Of a stretch of DNA of 22,104 bases, positions 1 through 8,689 are shown in pieces. The position numbers and the translations under genes were made by a program. This DNA is from CAZAMT01 sp964486145 (lineage in GTDB: Bacteria > Bacteroidota > Bacteroidia > Bacteroidales > JAAAOM01): contig CAZAMT010000034.1 of assembly GCA_964486145.1 (NCBI GenBank), positions 1 to 22,104 of the forward strand, read 5' to 3'. How positions within the stretch are numbered: position 1 is the stretch's first letter; each line of letters begins with the position of its first letter. The notes under the pieces are model-generated. The model ran no database searches. It saw only the letters and a list, made by a program, of their open reading frames with translations, and was not told where the DNA came from.

Positions 1-21
1 TTTCATGTGTTTAAAAATTGT

Positions 22-93
22 GACCAGTCTGATTGTGTGCCACACTTTTTAATCAAGGTGCGTGTGTGCCTCAGTAATAAATCAGACATGGTC
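22..93. repeat. Imperfect inverted repeat, possible RNA stem
   Basis: GACCAGTCTGATT at 22-34 pairs with AATCAGAC at 80-87 followed by TGGTC at 89-93. This gives 13 base pairs with a single bulged A at 88. The 45-nt interior contains a second small palindrome, GTGTGCCACAC at 35-45, followed by five T. A T-rich stretch follows the outer arm. It may be a transcription terminator for a gene left of the window or a structured RNA element. The pairing is seen directly; the role is a guess. Confidence 0.4.
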
Positions 94-405
94 TGTTTCA
101 TATTTTGTTATTTTTCCTGTTTCATTTTTTTTTGGTTCATCACAATATATCAAAACTTTTATTTTATACAACAATTTATTATGAAATTAATTCCGTATGA
201 TTTCTATAAATGGAATTTAACCCAATGTTTTCTAATTTACATCAAAAAAATAATCCATAGCATTGTTTTCTGCGTACTAACCAGTAATATGCATTTTCAA
301 AAACATTATTTTTAATCACTCTTTTAAAATGAAGGTATAAGGTAAGAATTTTTTTTGTTTTTTCTAAATACATCGTTTGTTTTGCAAGTCATATTATAAA
401 ATAAA

Positions 406-418
406 GGCCTGAAAGGCC
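406..418. repeat. Short GC hairpin in AT-rich leader
   Basis: GGCCT (406-410) and AGGCC (414-418) flank a three-base loop, GAA, in otherwise AT-rich DNA. The sequence AAAATGTTTATTTTTG follows. It lies about 60 bases before the GH15 start, so it could be part of the leader mRNA or a weak terminator. The stem is only five base pairs. Confidence 0.3.
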
Positions 419-480
419 AAAATGTTTATTTTTGATAACACATAATTTGCTAAATCATAATAACAGCGGAAGTTAGAGGT

Positions 481-2289
481 ATGGAGAGTTTGGACTACGG
501 AGTTATAGGTAATTGTAAAAGCGCTGCTTTAATATCAAAAAAGGGTTCCATTGACTGGTGTTGTATGCCTAATTTCAATTCGCCATCGGTTTTTGCCCGA
601 ATCCTGGACAATGAACACGGGGGAAGTTTCGAATTTATTTGTGACAGCACATGTGCTGTAACTCAAAAATATATCCCAAGAACAAATATTCTGGTTACCC
701 GGTTTGAGGATGTCAGCGGCACATTTGAGGTATACGATTTTATGCCCCGCTACCTGAATGGGAATGGCAATTACTATGCGCCTCCGGATATTATAAGGTA
801 TGTAAAACTTATCAGCGGAGCGCCTGTCATCAGGTTGCATTATAAACCTCAATTAAATTATGGCAAATACAAAACGAAAACCTTTGTAAACTCCGAATAT
901 ATCAAAAGCTATACAACAAAAGGAACGTATGATTCGGTTTATCTCTATACAGATCTTGATTTGCAAAAAGTAGCTGAAGGATCGTCCATCACTTTAAAAA
1001 AAGATTGCTATTTCTTGTTAAGTTATAATCAAAAGCTCCTTGAGCAAAACTGTGACAGGGCTTATCTTAAATATGAGCGAACTAAGGTGTACTGGTTAAA
1101 CTGGTCGGAACGAACCAAAAAATTTGCACGGTACAACGATGTGATCAACCGAAGTGCTCTTATCCTTAAAATGCTTAGCTATGATAAAACGGGTGCTATA
1201 CTTGCAGCCCTGACCACCTCATTACCAGAAACCATCGGTGAGGTTCGTAACTGGGATTATCGATTTTGCTGGATCCGGGATGCATCTATGGCCATTAAGG
1301 TTTTAACAAAACTTGGACATTTACGGGTTGCAAAAAGATTTTTAAATTTTATTCTGGACATTGTCCCGATGAAAGATGAAAAAATACAAATTATGTATGG
1401 CATCCATGGTGAAAAAAAACTAACTGAAATTACCTTGGATCATTTGAGTGGCTATAAAAATTCGAAACCCGTACGTATTGGAAATGAGGCATATAAACAA
1501 AAACAAAACGATATTTATGGTGTGCTGATGGATGTGATATATCAACATTTTAAAATCTATGATACATCACTTGAAAACAGCGAAGAGCTTTGGACCATTA
1601 CACGGAGCATTATAAAAAATGTTGAACATAACTGGGAAAAGCCGGATCGAGGTATTTGGGAGATACGCAATGAGCATAAACACTTTACGTTTTCAAAGGT
1701 TCTTTGCTGGGTCGCCATGGACAGAGGTTTAAAGATAGCCCGATTGCTCAATCGAAGTGAATATTATAGTGTATGGAGAAAAACCCGGGAAAAGATAAAA
1801 GAAGATATCCTTAAAAATGCGTGGAACTCTGAGAAACAGGCATTCACACAATCATATAATAATGATGACATGGATGCTTCCAATTTATTGATGGAATCTT
1901 ATGGATTTATTGATGCCAAAGACCCAAAATTTATCAGCACCGTGCGGCGCATTCAGAAAGAATTAAAGCACAAAGGTTTAATGTTTCGCTACCGGAACAA
2001 AGATGACTTTGGAAAACCAACTTCAGCTTTTACCATTTGCGCCTTTTGGTTGATTAATGCACTTTATAAAATCGGGGATAAAAAAGAAGCCGAAACCATG
2101 TTTAATGATATACTTAACCATACAAATATCCACGGAATTTTAAGTGAAGATATGGATTTTGATACCCGCAGATTGCTTGGTAATTTTCCACAGGCTTATT
2201 CTCATCTCGCACTTATCGAAACAGCAATTAACATTTCAGAGGGAGCAGTTTCAGAAGAAGAAAAAATGCTGGAAGCTATTCACCAGTAA
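481..2289 (+). CDS. GH15-family glycosidase (glucoamylase/trehalase-like)
   Basis: This is a 602-residue protein of glycoside hydrolase family 15, an inverting exo-acting alpha-glucosidase family that includes glucoamylases and prokaryotic trehalases. The N-terminal beta-rich domain begins with the family signature YGVIGN...GSIDWCCMP (about residues 6-30). The (alpha/alpha)6 barrel starts near residue 220 and carries RNWDYRFCWIRDA (256-268). The likely general acid is E394 in GIWEIR, followed by HFTFSKVLCWVAMDR. The likely base is E556 in GILSEDMDFDTRRLLGNFPQAYSH. There is no signal peptide, so the enzyme is probably cytoplasmic and acts on trehalose, maltooligosaccharides or a glycogen-derived glucan; the sequence does not settle the substrate. 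The length is normal for the family and no frame break is seen. The gene stands alone on the plus strand and converges on the YqeY-domain gene. Confidence 0.9.
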   Translation: MESLDYGVIGNCKSAALISKKGSIDWCCMPNFNSPSVFARILDNEHGGSFEFICDSTCAVTQKYIPRTNILVTRFEDVSGTFEVYDFMPRYLNGNGNYYAPPDIIRYVKLISGAPVIRLHYKPQLNYGKYKTKTFVNSEYIKSYTTKGTYDSVYLYTDLDLQKVAEGSSITLKKDCYFLLSYNQKLLEQNCDRAYLKYERTKVYWLNWSERTKKFARYNDVINRSALILKMLSYDKTGAILAALTTSLPETIGEVRNWDYRFCWIRDASMAIKVLTKLGHLRVAKRFLNFILDIVPMKDEKIQIMYGIHGEKKLTEITLDHLSGYKNSKPVRIGNEAYKQKQNDIYGVLMDVIYQHFKIYDTSLENSEELWTITRSIIKNVEHNWEKPDRGIWEIRNEHKHFTFSKVLCWVAMDRGLKIARLLNRSEYYSVWRKTREKIKEDILKNAWNSEKQAFTQSYNNDDMDASNLLMESYGFIDAKDPKFISTVRRIQKELKHKGLMFRYRNKDDFGKPTSAFTICAFWLINALYKIGDKKEAETMFNDILNHTNIHGILSEDMDFDTRRLLGNFPQAYSHLALIETAINISEGAVSEEEKMLEAIHQ

Positions 2290-2428
2290 ATCCTTGTTCA
2301 TTGAAAAAAGAAATGGCTTCCATAGTTTCCTTCGGCCATGCCGCATGAGGCTACAAATATGCGCCAGTGTTTCATGGAATGGTTGAGTCGCTAATTAAAT
2401 GTTACACCTTGCTAATTTATTATCAGCG
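2290..2428. other. Short convergent intergenic region
   Basis: These 139 bases separate the ends of the GH15 gene and the YqeY-domain gene. TGGAAGC at the end of the GH15 gene (about 2269-2275) could pair with GCTTCCA (about 2316-2322), but the loop is long and no T run follows, so no terminator is called. Confidence 0.4.
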
Positions 2429-2884
2429 TTACGATTTTGCTGCCAATAATTCCTTAACCTTTGCAGCAATTGCCTTCCCATCCGCTTTTCCGCCGAGTTG
2501 TTTGGTTGCAGAACCCATCACTTTGCCCATATCCTGCGACCCGCTGGCGCCAACCTGTTCAATGATTTTTGTTAACTCCTGTTCCAGTTCCGATTCGCTC
2601 AGTTGTTCAGGCAGGTATCCGGAAATAACATCCGCTTCGAAAGCCTCTTTATCGTGCAAATCCAGACGGTTTTGTGATTTATAAACTTCAGCGGATTCCC
2701 TTCGCTGTTTCACGAGTTTTTGTACTATCTTCAACTCCTGGTCTTCTGACAAATCTTTGTTTGATGATTCGGTTTTGGCAAGTAAAAAAGCTGATTTTAC
2801 TGCGCGTAACGCTTCCAGCTTATCTTTTTCCCTGGCCTTCATAGCCGTTTTTATATCGTCATTAACTTTTTCAAACAGACTCAT
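2429..2884 (-). CDS. GatB/YqeY domain-containing protein
   Basis: This is a small, soluble, mostly helical protein of 151 residues, beginning MSLFEKVNDDIKTAMKA and containing LEALRAVKSAF, SGYLPEQLSE and GKVMGSATKQLGGKADGK. These match the YqeY family, which shares the C-terminal helical domain of the GatB subunit of the tRNA amidotransferase. The free-standing role is not well established; tRNA-dependent amidation or tRNA binding is usually proposed. An in-frame ATG eight codons further upstream (2908) is possible. I prefer 2884 because the family starts at the MSLF sequence and the extra residues look unrelated. It is the last gene of the minus-strand block, 70 nt after the SGNH hydrolase. 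A YqeY gene near ftsZ is common in Bacteroidota. Confidence 0.85.
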   Translation of the reverse strand: MSLFEKVNDDIKTAMKAREKDKLEALRAVKSAFLLAKTESSNKDLSEDQELKIVQKLVKQRRESAEVYKSQNRLDLHDKEAFEADVISGYLPEQLSESELEQELTKIIEQVGASGSQDMGKVMGSATKQLGGKADGKAIAAKVKELLAAKS

Positions 2885-2954
2885 TGTTTTTTTATGACGA
2901 ATATACAAAATATATGGGATTGCACGAACAATTACTTCTTACGAAATAAACCGG

Positions 2955-3562
2955 TTACTTCTGCAAAAACGGCCTCATGGATTCAAACCATTTCATAGCC
3001 ATTTTCTCCTGACCTTTCAAATTCGGATGTGCCCAGTCATATGTATCAGAATATGTATGTTCCGGGTTTTCATGCCAGTTTTCGTAATGGTGTACGGTAA
3101 TCACGGGAGATTCGGGAGTATGCAGATCGGTTGCTACCTGTTCAACAACCTCCCTGATTTGCATCGCCGAACCGCCGCCATTAAAATTCAGGTGANNNNN
3201 NNNNNNNNNNNNNNNNNNNNNNNNNNNNNNNNNNNNNNNNNNNNNNNNNNNNNNNNNNNNNNNNNNNNNNNNNNNNNNNNNNNNNNNNNNNNNNNGTGAT
3301 CGGGGTCGAACGGAACATTATCCTGAATATCCGGCCAGTCAAAATCATCATGAAGACCTTCCTGTTGAGAACCGATAAAATCGTAATTGATTCCATGCTG
3401 GTTCAATATCATTTGCAGTGGCAAACGATAGGTGTACTCCTTGCGATCTTTTTTGCCTCCCTGGGTTATCGAATCACCAACCGGCAATATTATCAGAGTA
3501 TCAACCGGTTTAAATGCACCAATCATTGGCATAATCATTAGTAATAAAATTATTTTCTTCAT
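2955..3562 (-). CDS. SGNH/GDSL hydrolase, interrupted by an assembly gap
   Basis: The gene is a secreted SGNH-type esterase, seen in two pieces either side of 100 N. The N-terminal 89 residues (3562-3296) carry a signal peptide (MKKIILLLMIMPMIGAF) and block I, ILPVGDSITQGG, with the nucleophile S31, followed by YTYRLPLQ and YDFIGSQ. The C-terminal 80 residues (3194-2955) carry block V, YDWAHPNLKGQEKMA, with the catalytic D-x-x-H pair. The pattern resembles XynB-like/CE3 acetyl-carbohydrate esterases. Block III (G-x-N-D) must lie in the gap. The literal spacing of 100 N puts the halves out of frame, but a run of exactly 100 N is a conventional unknown-length gap, so this is not evidence of a pseudogene. 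It starts 45 nt after ftsZ on the same strand. The substrate is unknown; a sugar or peptidoglycan O-acetyl group is possible. Confidence 0.75.
3196..3295. other. Assembly gap of 100 N
   Basis: Exactly 100 unknown bases interrupt the SGNH hydrolase gene. The round number is the usual scaffold placeholder, so the real length may differ. The window is therefore a scaffold, and order across this point rests on scaffolding. Matching SGNH block I and block V on the two sides support the join. Confidence 0.97.
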
Positions 3563-3607
3563 ACCAAAATCTGTGCGTTAAACTTAACTTGCAATATTTT
3601 CAATGGC

Positions 3608-5101
3608 CTAATCTACATTATCGTGAAGATATGAATTGTCAGGCCGTAATTTGATATCAAAATTTTCATCTTCAAACAACGTATAGCGCGAAATGTTCTC
3701 ATCTTCGGAATGTTTCTTATCCTCTATTTTGATTTTCTTCCGGATGTACGCTGGTTCATTTTCCAAATCTTCAATGTTTTCCCTGTCATCCTTGGTATTG
3801 TAACCTGCTTCCTTGAATTTTGATTGTGACTGTTTGATATATTCTGTCCGGTCTTCATCTTGTTTATTGCTAACCTGGGATGGTTTTTCCGGAGTTCCTT
3901 TTTTATCCTTCACATAAAATTCTTCGGTATATGTTTCACCTGAAAAGTCAAATTCGATTACCCGCTGTGCAGTTTTATTATCAGTATCCTCTTCCTGACG
4001 CTTGTCCTTTACCTCGAAAACAGGTTCATCCATTTTTTCTTCCTGTTTTTTGGGATGGATTAATTCGTCTTTTAATTCAACTTTGCTCTTATTTTTCTTT
4101 TTCTTAATGTAAAGTTCCGGGATGCTGTTTTCAGTCTCAAAACCAGTAGCGACAACAGTGACATTTAGTTTATTATCAAGTGATTCATCAATTCCGTTTC
4201 CCCAAATCAGATCAGCATCCATACCTGCCGCATCCTGTACAAAATCAGTAATTTGACCAATTTCATCCATGGTAATTTCATCTGTTCCGGAAGTGATGTT
4301 GAGAAGTATATTTCTGGCCCCGTTAATGTCATTGTTATTCAGTAACGGCGAACTCAATGCTTCCTGCACAGCTTTAAGTGCTCGACCTTCGCCTTCGCCC
4401 ATCGCTGAACCCATGATAGCAACACCGCTATTGAGCATAACCGTTTCGACATCGGCAAAGTCCACGTTAATATATCCATGTACAGTAATTATTTCAGCTA
4501 TACCTTTGGCAGCGATAGCCAGTACATCATCGGCTCTTGAAAAGGCTTCCGAAACCCGCAAATCTCCGTAAATTTCCCTGATTTTTTCATTGTTGATAAC
4601 CAAAAGAGAATCCACATATTTTTCAAGTTCCGATATTCCTTCAACCGCCTGATTTATACGTCGCTGACCTTCATTCCTGAAGGGGATAGTGACAATGGCT
4701 ACCGTGAGAATTCCCATTTCCTTTGCAGCCTTGGCAATGATTGGTGCTGCACCAGTACCGGTGCCCCCGCCCATTCCGGCTGTGATAAACACCATTTTGG
4801 TGTTGCTGGATAGTACTTCCGTAATCTCGTCCAGATTTTCAATAGCAGCCTGTTTACCAATTTCTGGTTTATTACCGGCACCTCTTCCTTCTGTTAATGA
4901 TTTTCCCAATTGAATTTTTACAGCCACCGGACTATTTAAAAGGGCCTGGGAATCGGTATTGCAAACCACAAAGTTAACATCTTTGATTCCCTGCTTAAAC
5001 ATATGATTAATAGCATTGCCGCCGCCGCCGCCAACACCAATAACTTTAATGATTGAGGAGCGGTCTACGGGTAAATCAAAATTTATAAGTTCTTCAGCCA
5101 T
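3608..5101 (-). CDS. Cell division protein FtsZ
   Basis: FtsZ is the tubulin-like GTPase that forms the cytokinetic ring under the inner membrane. The 497-residue protein has the GTP-binding GVGGGGGNAI (22-31), NTDSQAL (48-54), the tubulin signature GMGGGTGTGAAP (109-120), and the T7 loop NVDFADVE (212-219) with the catalytic N-x-D-x-x-D. The folded core ends near residue 323. A long charged linker (about 324-445) follows. A C-terminal-peptide-like motif, EPAYIRKK (449-456), resembles the E. coli FtsA/ZipA-binding peptide (IPAFLRKQ), but it is followed by a further 41 residues ending NSYLHDNVD. It is the last division gene of the cluster, 85 nt downstream of ftsA, so it could have some expression of its own, although I saw no clear promoter in that gap. 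Confidence 0.98.
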   Translation of the reverse strand: MAEELINFDLPVDRSSIIKVIGVGGGGGNAINHMFKQGIKDVNFVVCNTDSQALLNSPVAVKIQLGKSLTEGRGAGNKPEIGKQAAIENLDEITEVLSSNTKMVFITAGMGGGTGTGAAPIIAKAAKEMGILTVAIVTIPFRNEGQRRINQAVEGISELEKYVDSLLVINNEKIREIYGDLRVSEAFSRADDVLAIAAKGIAEIITVHGYINVDFADVETVMLNSGVAIMGSAMGEGEGRALKAVQEALSSPLLNNNDINGARNILLNITSGTDEITMDEIGQITDFVQDAAGMDADLIWGNGIDESLDNKLNVTVVATGFETENSIPELYIKKKKNKSKVELKDELIHPKKQEEKMDEPVFEVKDKRQEEDTDNKTAQRVIEFDFSGETYTEEFYVKDKKGTPEKPSQVSNKQDEDRTEYIKQSQSKFKEAGYNTKDDRENIEDLENEPAYIRKKIKIEDKKHSEDENISRYTLFEDENFDIKLRPDNSYLHDNVD

Positions 5102-5186
5102 GATTTTCGTGTTTTTTAGGGTTATGTTTTTCTATTAGCCAATGTATTTTTTGAAATGAATTTTCCACGTTTTTTTTATTTATGAA

Positions 5187-6506
5187 TTACATCGTAGCGT
5201 CATCTTCTTCAAAAATATTTGTTATGGTCTTTTTCAAAGAGTCGATCAGGCGGTTGCTTCTTTTCACTTTACTTTTTTCACTTACTTGTTCCATTTCGGC
5301 TACTTCCGGTTCTTCAATTTCCTCCTGAATCTCTGTTTTTAAATCACTTTCCAGGTATTCATATCCCTTCAGCATCAGGCCTACACCGGTTGAATACATC
5401 GGGTGGTTTACATCATGCTTTTGATCTTTGGCAAGGTACTCATTTGGAAATCCGATACGAACGTCCAGTCCTGATTTAAATCGCACCAGTTGGGGGAGAT
5501 GCTTAAGAAGGGCTCCTCCGCCTGTGATAACAATCCCTGCGCTTAATTTGTCCATGCAATCAGAATTTTCAATTTCAAAAATAACAGCATCCAGAATTTC
5601 TTCCATACGTGATTGAATGATGTAGGCCAGGCTTTTAAATGAAATCTCTTTAGGCTCTCTGCCGCTAATTCCGGGAATCGTAACCACCTTCTCCTCCTGG
5701 GCAATATCTCCGAGAGCTGAACCGAACTGCACTTTCAATGCCTCAGCCTGTCGGTGCAAGATTGCGCAGCCTTCTTTAATATCCTTCGTAATAACGTTTC
5801 CTCCAAACGGGATAACTGCAGTATGCCGGATAATATCATCGTAATAAACAGCAACATCGGTTGTACCACCTCCGATGTCCACGAGAGCCACCCCTGCTTC
5901 TTTTTCATCTGCTGTAAGCACAGATTCAGCCGATGCCAGCGGTTCAAGTACCAGATCATTTACCTTTAGCCCTACCCGGTTAATGCACTTTTCAATATTT
6001 CTGGCAGATGCAATTTGTCCAATCACGATATGGAAATTCGCCTCCAGCCTCTTTCCTGACATTCCTACCGGATTTTTTACCCCGGTTTCATTGTCAACAA
6101 TGAAATTTTGTGGTAATACGTGAATTATTTCTTCACCCACATCAATAGGAATTTTGTACATATCATCAATTAGCCGGATTATATCTTCCTTGGTTATTTC
6201 ATCATCGTAGGAATCACGGTTAATATACCCCCTGTTTCGCATGCTTTTCACATGCTGTCCGGCGATTCCAACAAACACATTTGTGAGTTTTTGACCGGCC
6301 TGTTCTTCAATGTCTTCAATTGTCTTTTGAATAGCACTCACCGTTTCCTCAATGTTCAAAACAACTCCCCTTTTTACTCCTTTGGAAGGTGTTTTGCTAA
6401 CACCCAGAACTTCGAGTTTGCCTTTCTCATTTTTTTTGCCAACAATAGAAACAATTTTGGTTGTTCCTATGTCAATTGCTGCAACAAAATCGTTTTTGGT
6501 ACTCAT
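5187..6506 (-). CDS. Cell division protein FtsA
   Basis: FtsA is the actin-like ATPase that tethers FtsZ to the membrane. The 439-residue protein shows the actin-fold phosphate motifs DIGTTK (12-17) and DIGGGTTDVAV (210-220) and the adenosine motif ITGGGALLKHLP (327-338). The 1C subdomain typical of FtsA lies at about 84-165. An acidic linker (391-410) leads to a basic amphipathic C-terminal helix, SNRLIDSLKKTITNIF (417-432), the expected membrane-targeting sequence. The gene starts 4 nt after the ftsQ stop, and ftsZ follows after 85 nt. The length is normal and all key motifs are intact. Confidence 0.97.
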   Translation of the reverse strand: MSTKNDFVAAIDIGTTKIVSIVGKKNEKGKLEVLGVSKTPSKGVKRGVVLNIEETVSAIQKTIEDIEEQAGQKLTNVFVGIAGQHVKSMRNRGYINRDSYDDEITKEDIIRLIDDMYKIPIDVGEEIIHVLPQNFIVDNETGVKNPVGMSGKRLEANFHIVIGQIASARNIEKCINRVGLKVNDLVLEPLASAESVLTADEKEAGVALVDIGGGTTDVAVYYDDIIRHTAVIPFGGNVITKDIKEGCAILHRQAEALKVQFGSALGDIAQEEKVVTIPGISGREPKEISFKSLAYIIQSRMEEILDAVIFEIENSDCMDKLSAGIVITGGGALLKHLPQLVRFKSGLDVRIGFPNEYLAKDQKHDVNHPMYSTGVGLMLKGYEYLESDLKTEIQEEIEEPEVAEMEQVSEKSKVKRSNRLIDSLKKTITNIFEEDDATM

Positions 6507-6510
6507 AATC

Positions 6511-7305
6511 TTATCTTTTTGTGCAAATAACCTGATTGCTGTATTTTAAATTTATAATCTCATAGTTATTCCAGCCCATGGCATTAAATCCTTTGAAATA
6601 AAGTGCCTTCAGCTTAAATAGTTTATACTCGTAATCGTCAATTTTTCCAAGTTTAATAATGTGCGCTCCAACCCTGGGAATCAATTCCACTTCTTTGTTT
6701 TCATCCACGTACAGTTGCACAAACTGTGCTTTCCAGAATGGATTTGTGTGAATAAACCAGGCCAACCGGTAAATTTCGTAGATGAACTTGTTTTTTTCAT
6801 TGTTTTTTTGTTTATCAGAAATACCATATACTAAGCCATCCCTGGTGATATCCAGGGGAGGGATATATCCATTTACAATTAGAACATGTGATGTATGTTT
6901 TTCTGAAATTGGCATATAAAATCCTTCGGAATCTATGTATACTTCTGTTTCATTGTTATCTATTATTCGCAGGATGGGTTCGCGCTGATCAATCTCAATT
7001 TTTAATTTTCCATCAATCGTTTTGTAGACATCGGCCCTTTTAACAGCAGGGAGTTCATTCACAGCAACTTCCAATTCCCTGGTATTGATGCTATTCAATT
7101 CAACACCACGTATATCAAAATCATTTTTATCCAAGAGTTGAATGATGTCGTTATCTGCTATGAATCCGGTTCGAATGCTATCTGAAATAACAACATCAAT
7201 TCCATTGCAAAGCAAACGCTCCTCCCTTTTATCAACAAAGGCAATACTAAGCGCGAGGTATGCCAGGATTCCAATCCAGGTTGCTATAGTTTTCAATTTT
7301 TTCAC
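6511..7305 (-). CDS. Cell division protein FtsQ
   Basis: FtsQ is a bitopic inner-membrane divisome protein that links cytoplasmic and periplasmic division factors. The 264-residue protein has a very short cytoplasmic tail (MKKLKT), one membrane helix at about 7-24, and a POTRA-like region at about 36-112 with ELEVAVNELPAVKRADVYKTIDGKLKIEIDQREPILRI. A beta domain follows (YIDSEGFYMPIS, then ELIPRVGAHIIKLG). The identification rests on the POTRA pattern and on the position between murC and ftsA, since FtsQ is poorly conserved. The spacing is one base from murC and four bases to ftsA. Confidence 0.93.
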   Translation of the reverse strand: MKKLKTIATWIGILAYLALSIAFVDKREERLLCNGIDVVISDSIRTGFIADNDIIQLLDKNDFDIRGVELNSINTRELEVAVNELPAVKRADVYKTIDGKLKIEIDQREPILRIIDNNETEVYIDSEGFYMPISEKHTSHVLIVNGYIPPLDITRDGLVYGISDKQKNNEKNKFIYEIYRLAWFIHTNPFWKAQFVQLYVDENKEVELIPRVGAHIIKLGKIDDYEYKLFKLKALYFKGFNAMGWNNYEIINLKYSNQVICTKR

Positions 7306-7306
7306 G

Positions 7307-8689
7307 TCAATTCAGTTCCTCCATTAATTTTGTAATAGGCTTTACCAGTGTATCAATGTCTCCTGCGCCAATGGTCAGTAGCACTTCCGGTTTTTTCAAT
7401 TTTATTTGATCCATTACATTCGCTTTGTTTACCATCATTTTTGAATTGCATGTAAGCTTATCCAGGATGATTTCGGATGTTACTCCGGGGATCGGTTCTT
7501 CCCGGGCCGGATAAATATCAAGCAACCAAACCCGGTCCAGTGCAGACAATGCAGACGCAAATTCATCTGCAAAATCATTTGTCCGGGAATATAAATGCGG
7601 TTGAAAAATTCCGGTGATATGTTTGTCCGGATACAATTCACGTATTGATTTTACCAATGCTTTGATCTCTTCCGGATGATGCGCGTAATCATCAATATAG
7701 ACCCTTGATTCATTTAAGTATCTGGTATCAAATCTTCTAATAATTCCTGAAAAAGATGCCAGGCTGTTTTTAATTTTATTAGGATCAATTCCTGATGAAA
7801 GAGCTGCAGCAGTGGCTGCTACTGCATTTTCAATATTAATCCAAACAGGAACCCCAACATGTACTTTCTCAATGGTTATTTCAGGTGTAACAATATCAAA
7901 AATAAAATTACCCTGTTTCTTATAAATTCCGGTAGCATAATAATCTGCTGGTTCATCAACAGCATATGTTATTTTTTCAATTGTCGCCGGAACCTTAATC
8001 TTATCTGCAACCGGCTTTTTAATAATCAATTTTCCACCGGCTTTAATTTGTGAAGCAAACTGTTCAAATGCCCGAATAAGGGTTTTGTCATTATTATATA
8101 TGTCCAGGTGATCAGGATCAATAGAGGTAATGACACCAATTTGCGGAAACAGCCTTAAAAAAGACCGGTCATACTCATCTGCCTCCACAATCAGTCTGGA
8201 TGCGCTTTTATTGAGAATAACATTGGAATTGTAATTTTTCGAGATTCCACCAAGCAGGGCAAGGCAATCGCCATCTCCTTTGTTTATTACATGTGCTGTG
8301 ATTGAAGTCACTGTGGTTTTTCCGTGCGTACCTGCAATGGCAATGGTTTTCTTTCCCTCCGAAATAATACCGACCACTTCAGAGCGCTTTTTTATTGTAA
8401 AACCCCTCCGGGTAAAATAATTCCATTCAGTGTGATACTTAGGTATTGCCGGTGTGACAATAATTAAAGTATGGTGTGGCTGGGAAATGACAGTTTCTGG
8501 TACGAGGGAAACATCATCATTAAAATGAATGACAGCCCCTTCTTTTTGCAGACTTGAAGTAAGGTCAGTAGCCACCCTGTCATACCCGGCAACAAATTTC
8601 CCCTCGTTGAGGAACAACCGGGCAAGGGCACTCATTCCAATCCCGCCAATGCCAATAAAATACACGTTATGAATATCTTCTAATTTCAT
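7307..8689 (-). CDS. UDP-N-acetylmuramate--L-alanine ligase MurC
   Basis: MurC adds L-alanine to UDP-MurNAc, the first step of the cytoplasmic peptide stem, using ATP. The 460-residue protein has the N-terminal UDP-binding Rossmann motif FIGIGGIGMSALA (11-23) and the Mur-ligase P-loop AIAGTHGKTTVTS (117-129). It also has VEADEYDRSFL, and IDDYAHHPEEIKA near residue 330, whose HHPEE is a MurC marker. The length matches the family. Its start overlaps the murG stop by one base (TAATG), a layout that favours translational coupling. Confidence 0.97.
   Translation of the reverse strand: MKLEDIHNVYFIGIGGIGMSALARLFLNEGKFVAGYDRVATDLTSSLQKEGAVIHFNDDVSLVPETVISQPHHTLIIVTPAIPKYHTEWNYFTRRGFTIKKRSEVVGIISEGKKTIAIAGTHGKTTVTSITAHVINKGDGDCLALLGGISKNYNSNVILNKSASRLIVEADEYDRSFLRLFPQIGVITSIDPDHLDIYNNDKTLIRAFEQFASQIKAGGKLIIKKPVADKIKVPATIEKITYAVDEPADYYATGIYKKQGNFIFDIVTPEITIEKVHVGVPVWINIENAVAATAAALSSGIDPNKIKNSLASFSGIIRRFDTRYLNESRVYIDDYAHHPEEIKALVKSIRELYPDKHITGIFQPHLYSRTNDFADEFASALSALDRVWLLDIYPAREEPIPGVTSEIILDKLTCNSKMMVNKANVMDQIKLKKPEVLLTIGAGDIDTLVKPITKLMEELN

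Larger units (their letters stand above)
1..480. other. AT-rich non-coding region upstream of the GH15 gene
   Basis: This 480-base stretch is strongly AT-rich with long T runs, and I see no convincing gene in it. It holds an imperfect inverted repeat (22-34 with 80-93) and a small hairpin at 406-418 (GGCCT, loop GAA, AGGCC), which are described separately. I found no good -33/-7 promoter pair for the GH15 gene that begins at 481. Confidence 0.6.

Noticed and set aside
22..93. tRNA-like element, since the inverted repeat spans 72 bases
   Set aside because: The outer stem is 13 bp with a bulge, and there is no T-loop GTTCGA-type sequence, no anticodon arm and no CCA-like end.
7..315. Open reading frame of 102 codons in the AT-rich left end
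   Set aside because: The product is a Phe/Ile-rich low-complexity sequence with no domain, the region is T-rich throughout, and it overlaps the inverted repeat. Chance open frame is more likely.
3188..3562. SGNH gene as a frameshifted pseudogene
   Set aside because: The apparent frame change comes only from the arbitrary 100-N gap length. Both flanks read cleanly and carry catalytic blocks.
5102..5186. Promoter for ftsZ in the 85-base gap after ftsA
   Set aside because: No TAnnTTTG element is found on the minus strand; a separate ftsZ promoter cannot be supported by reading.
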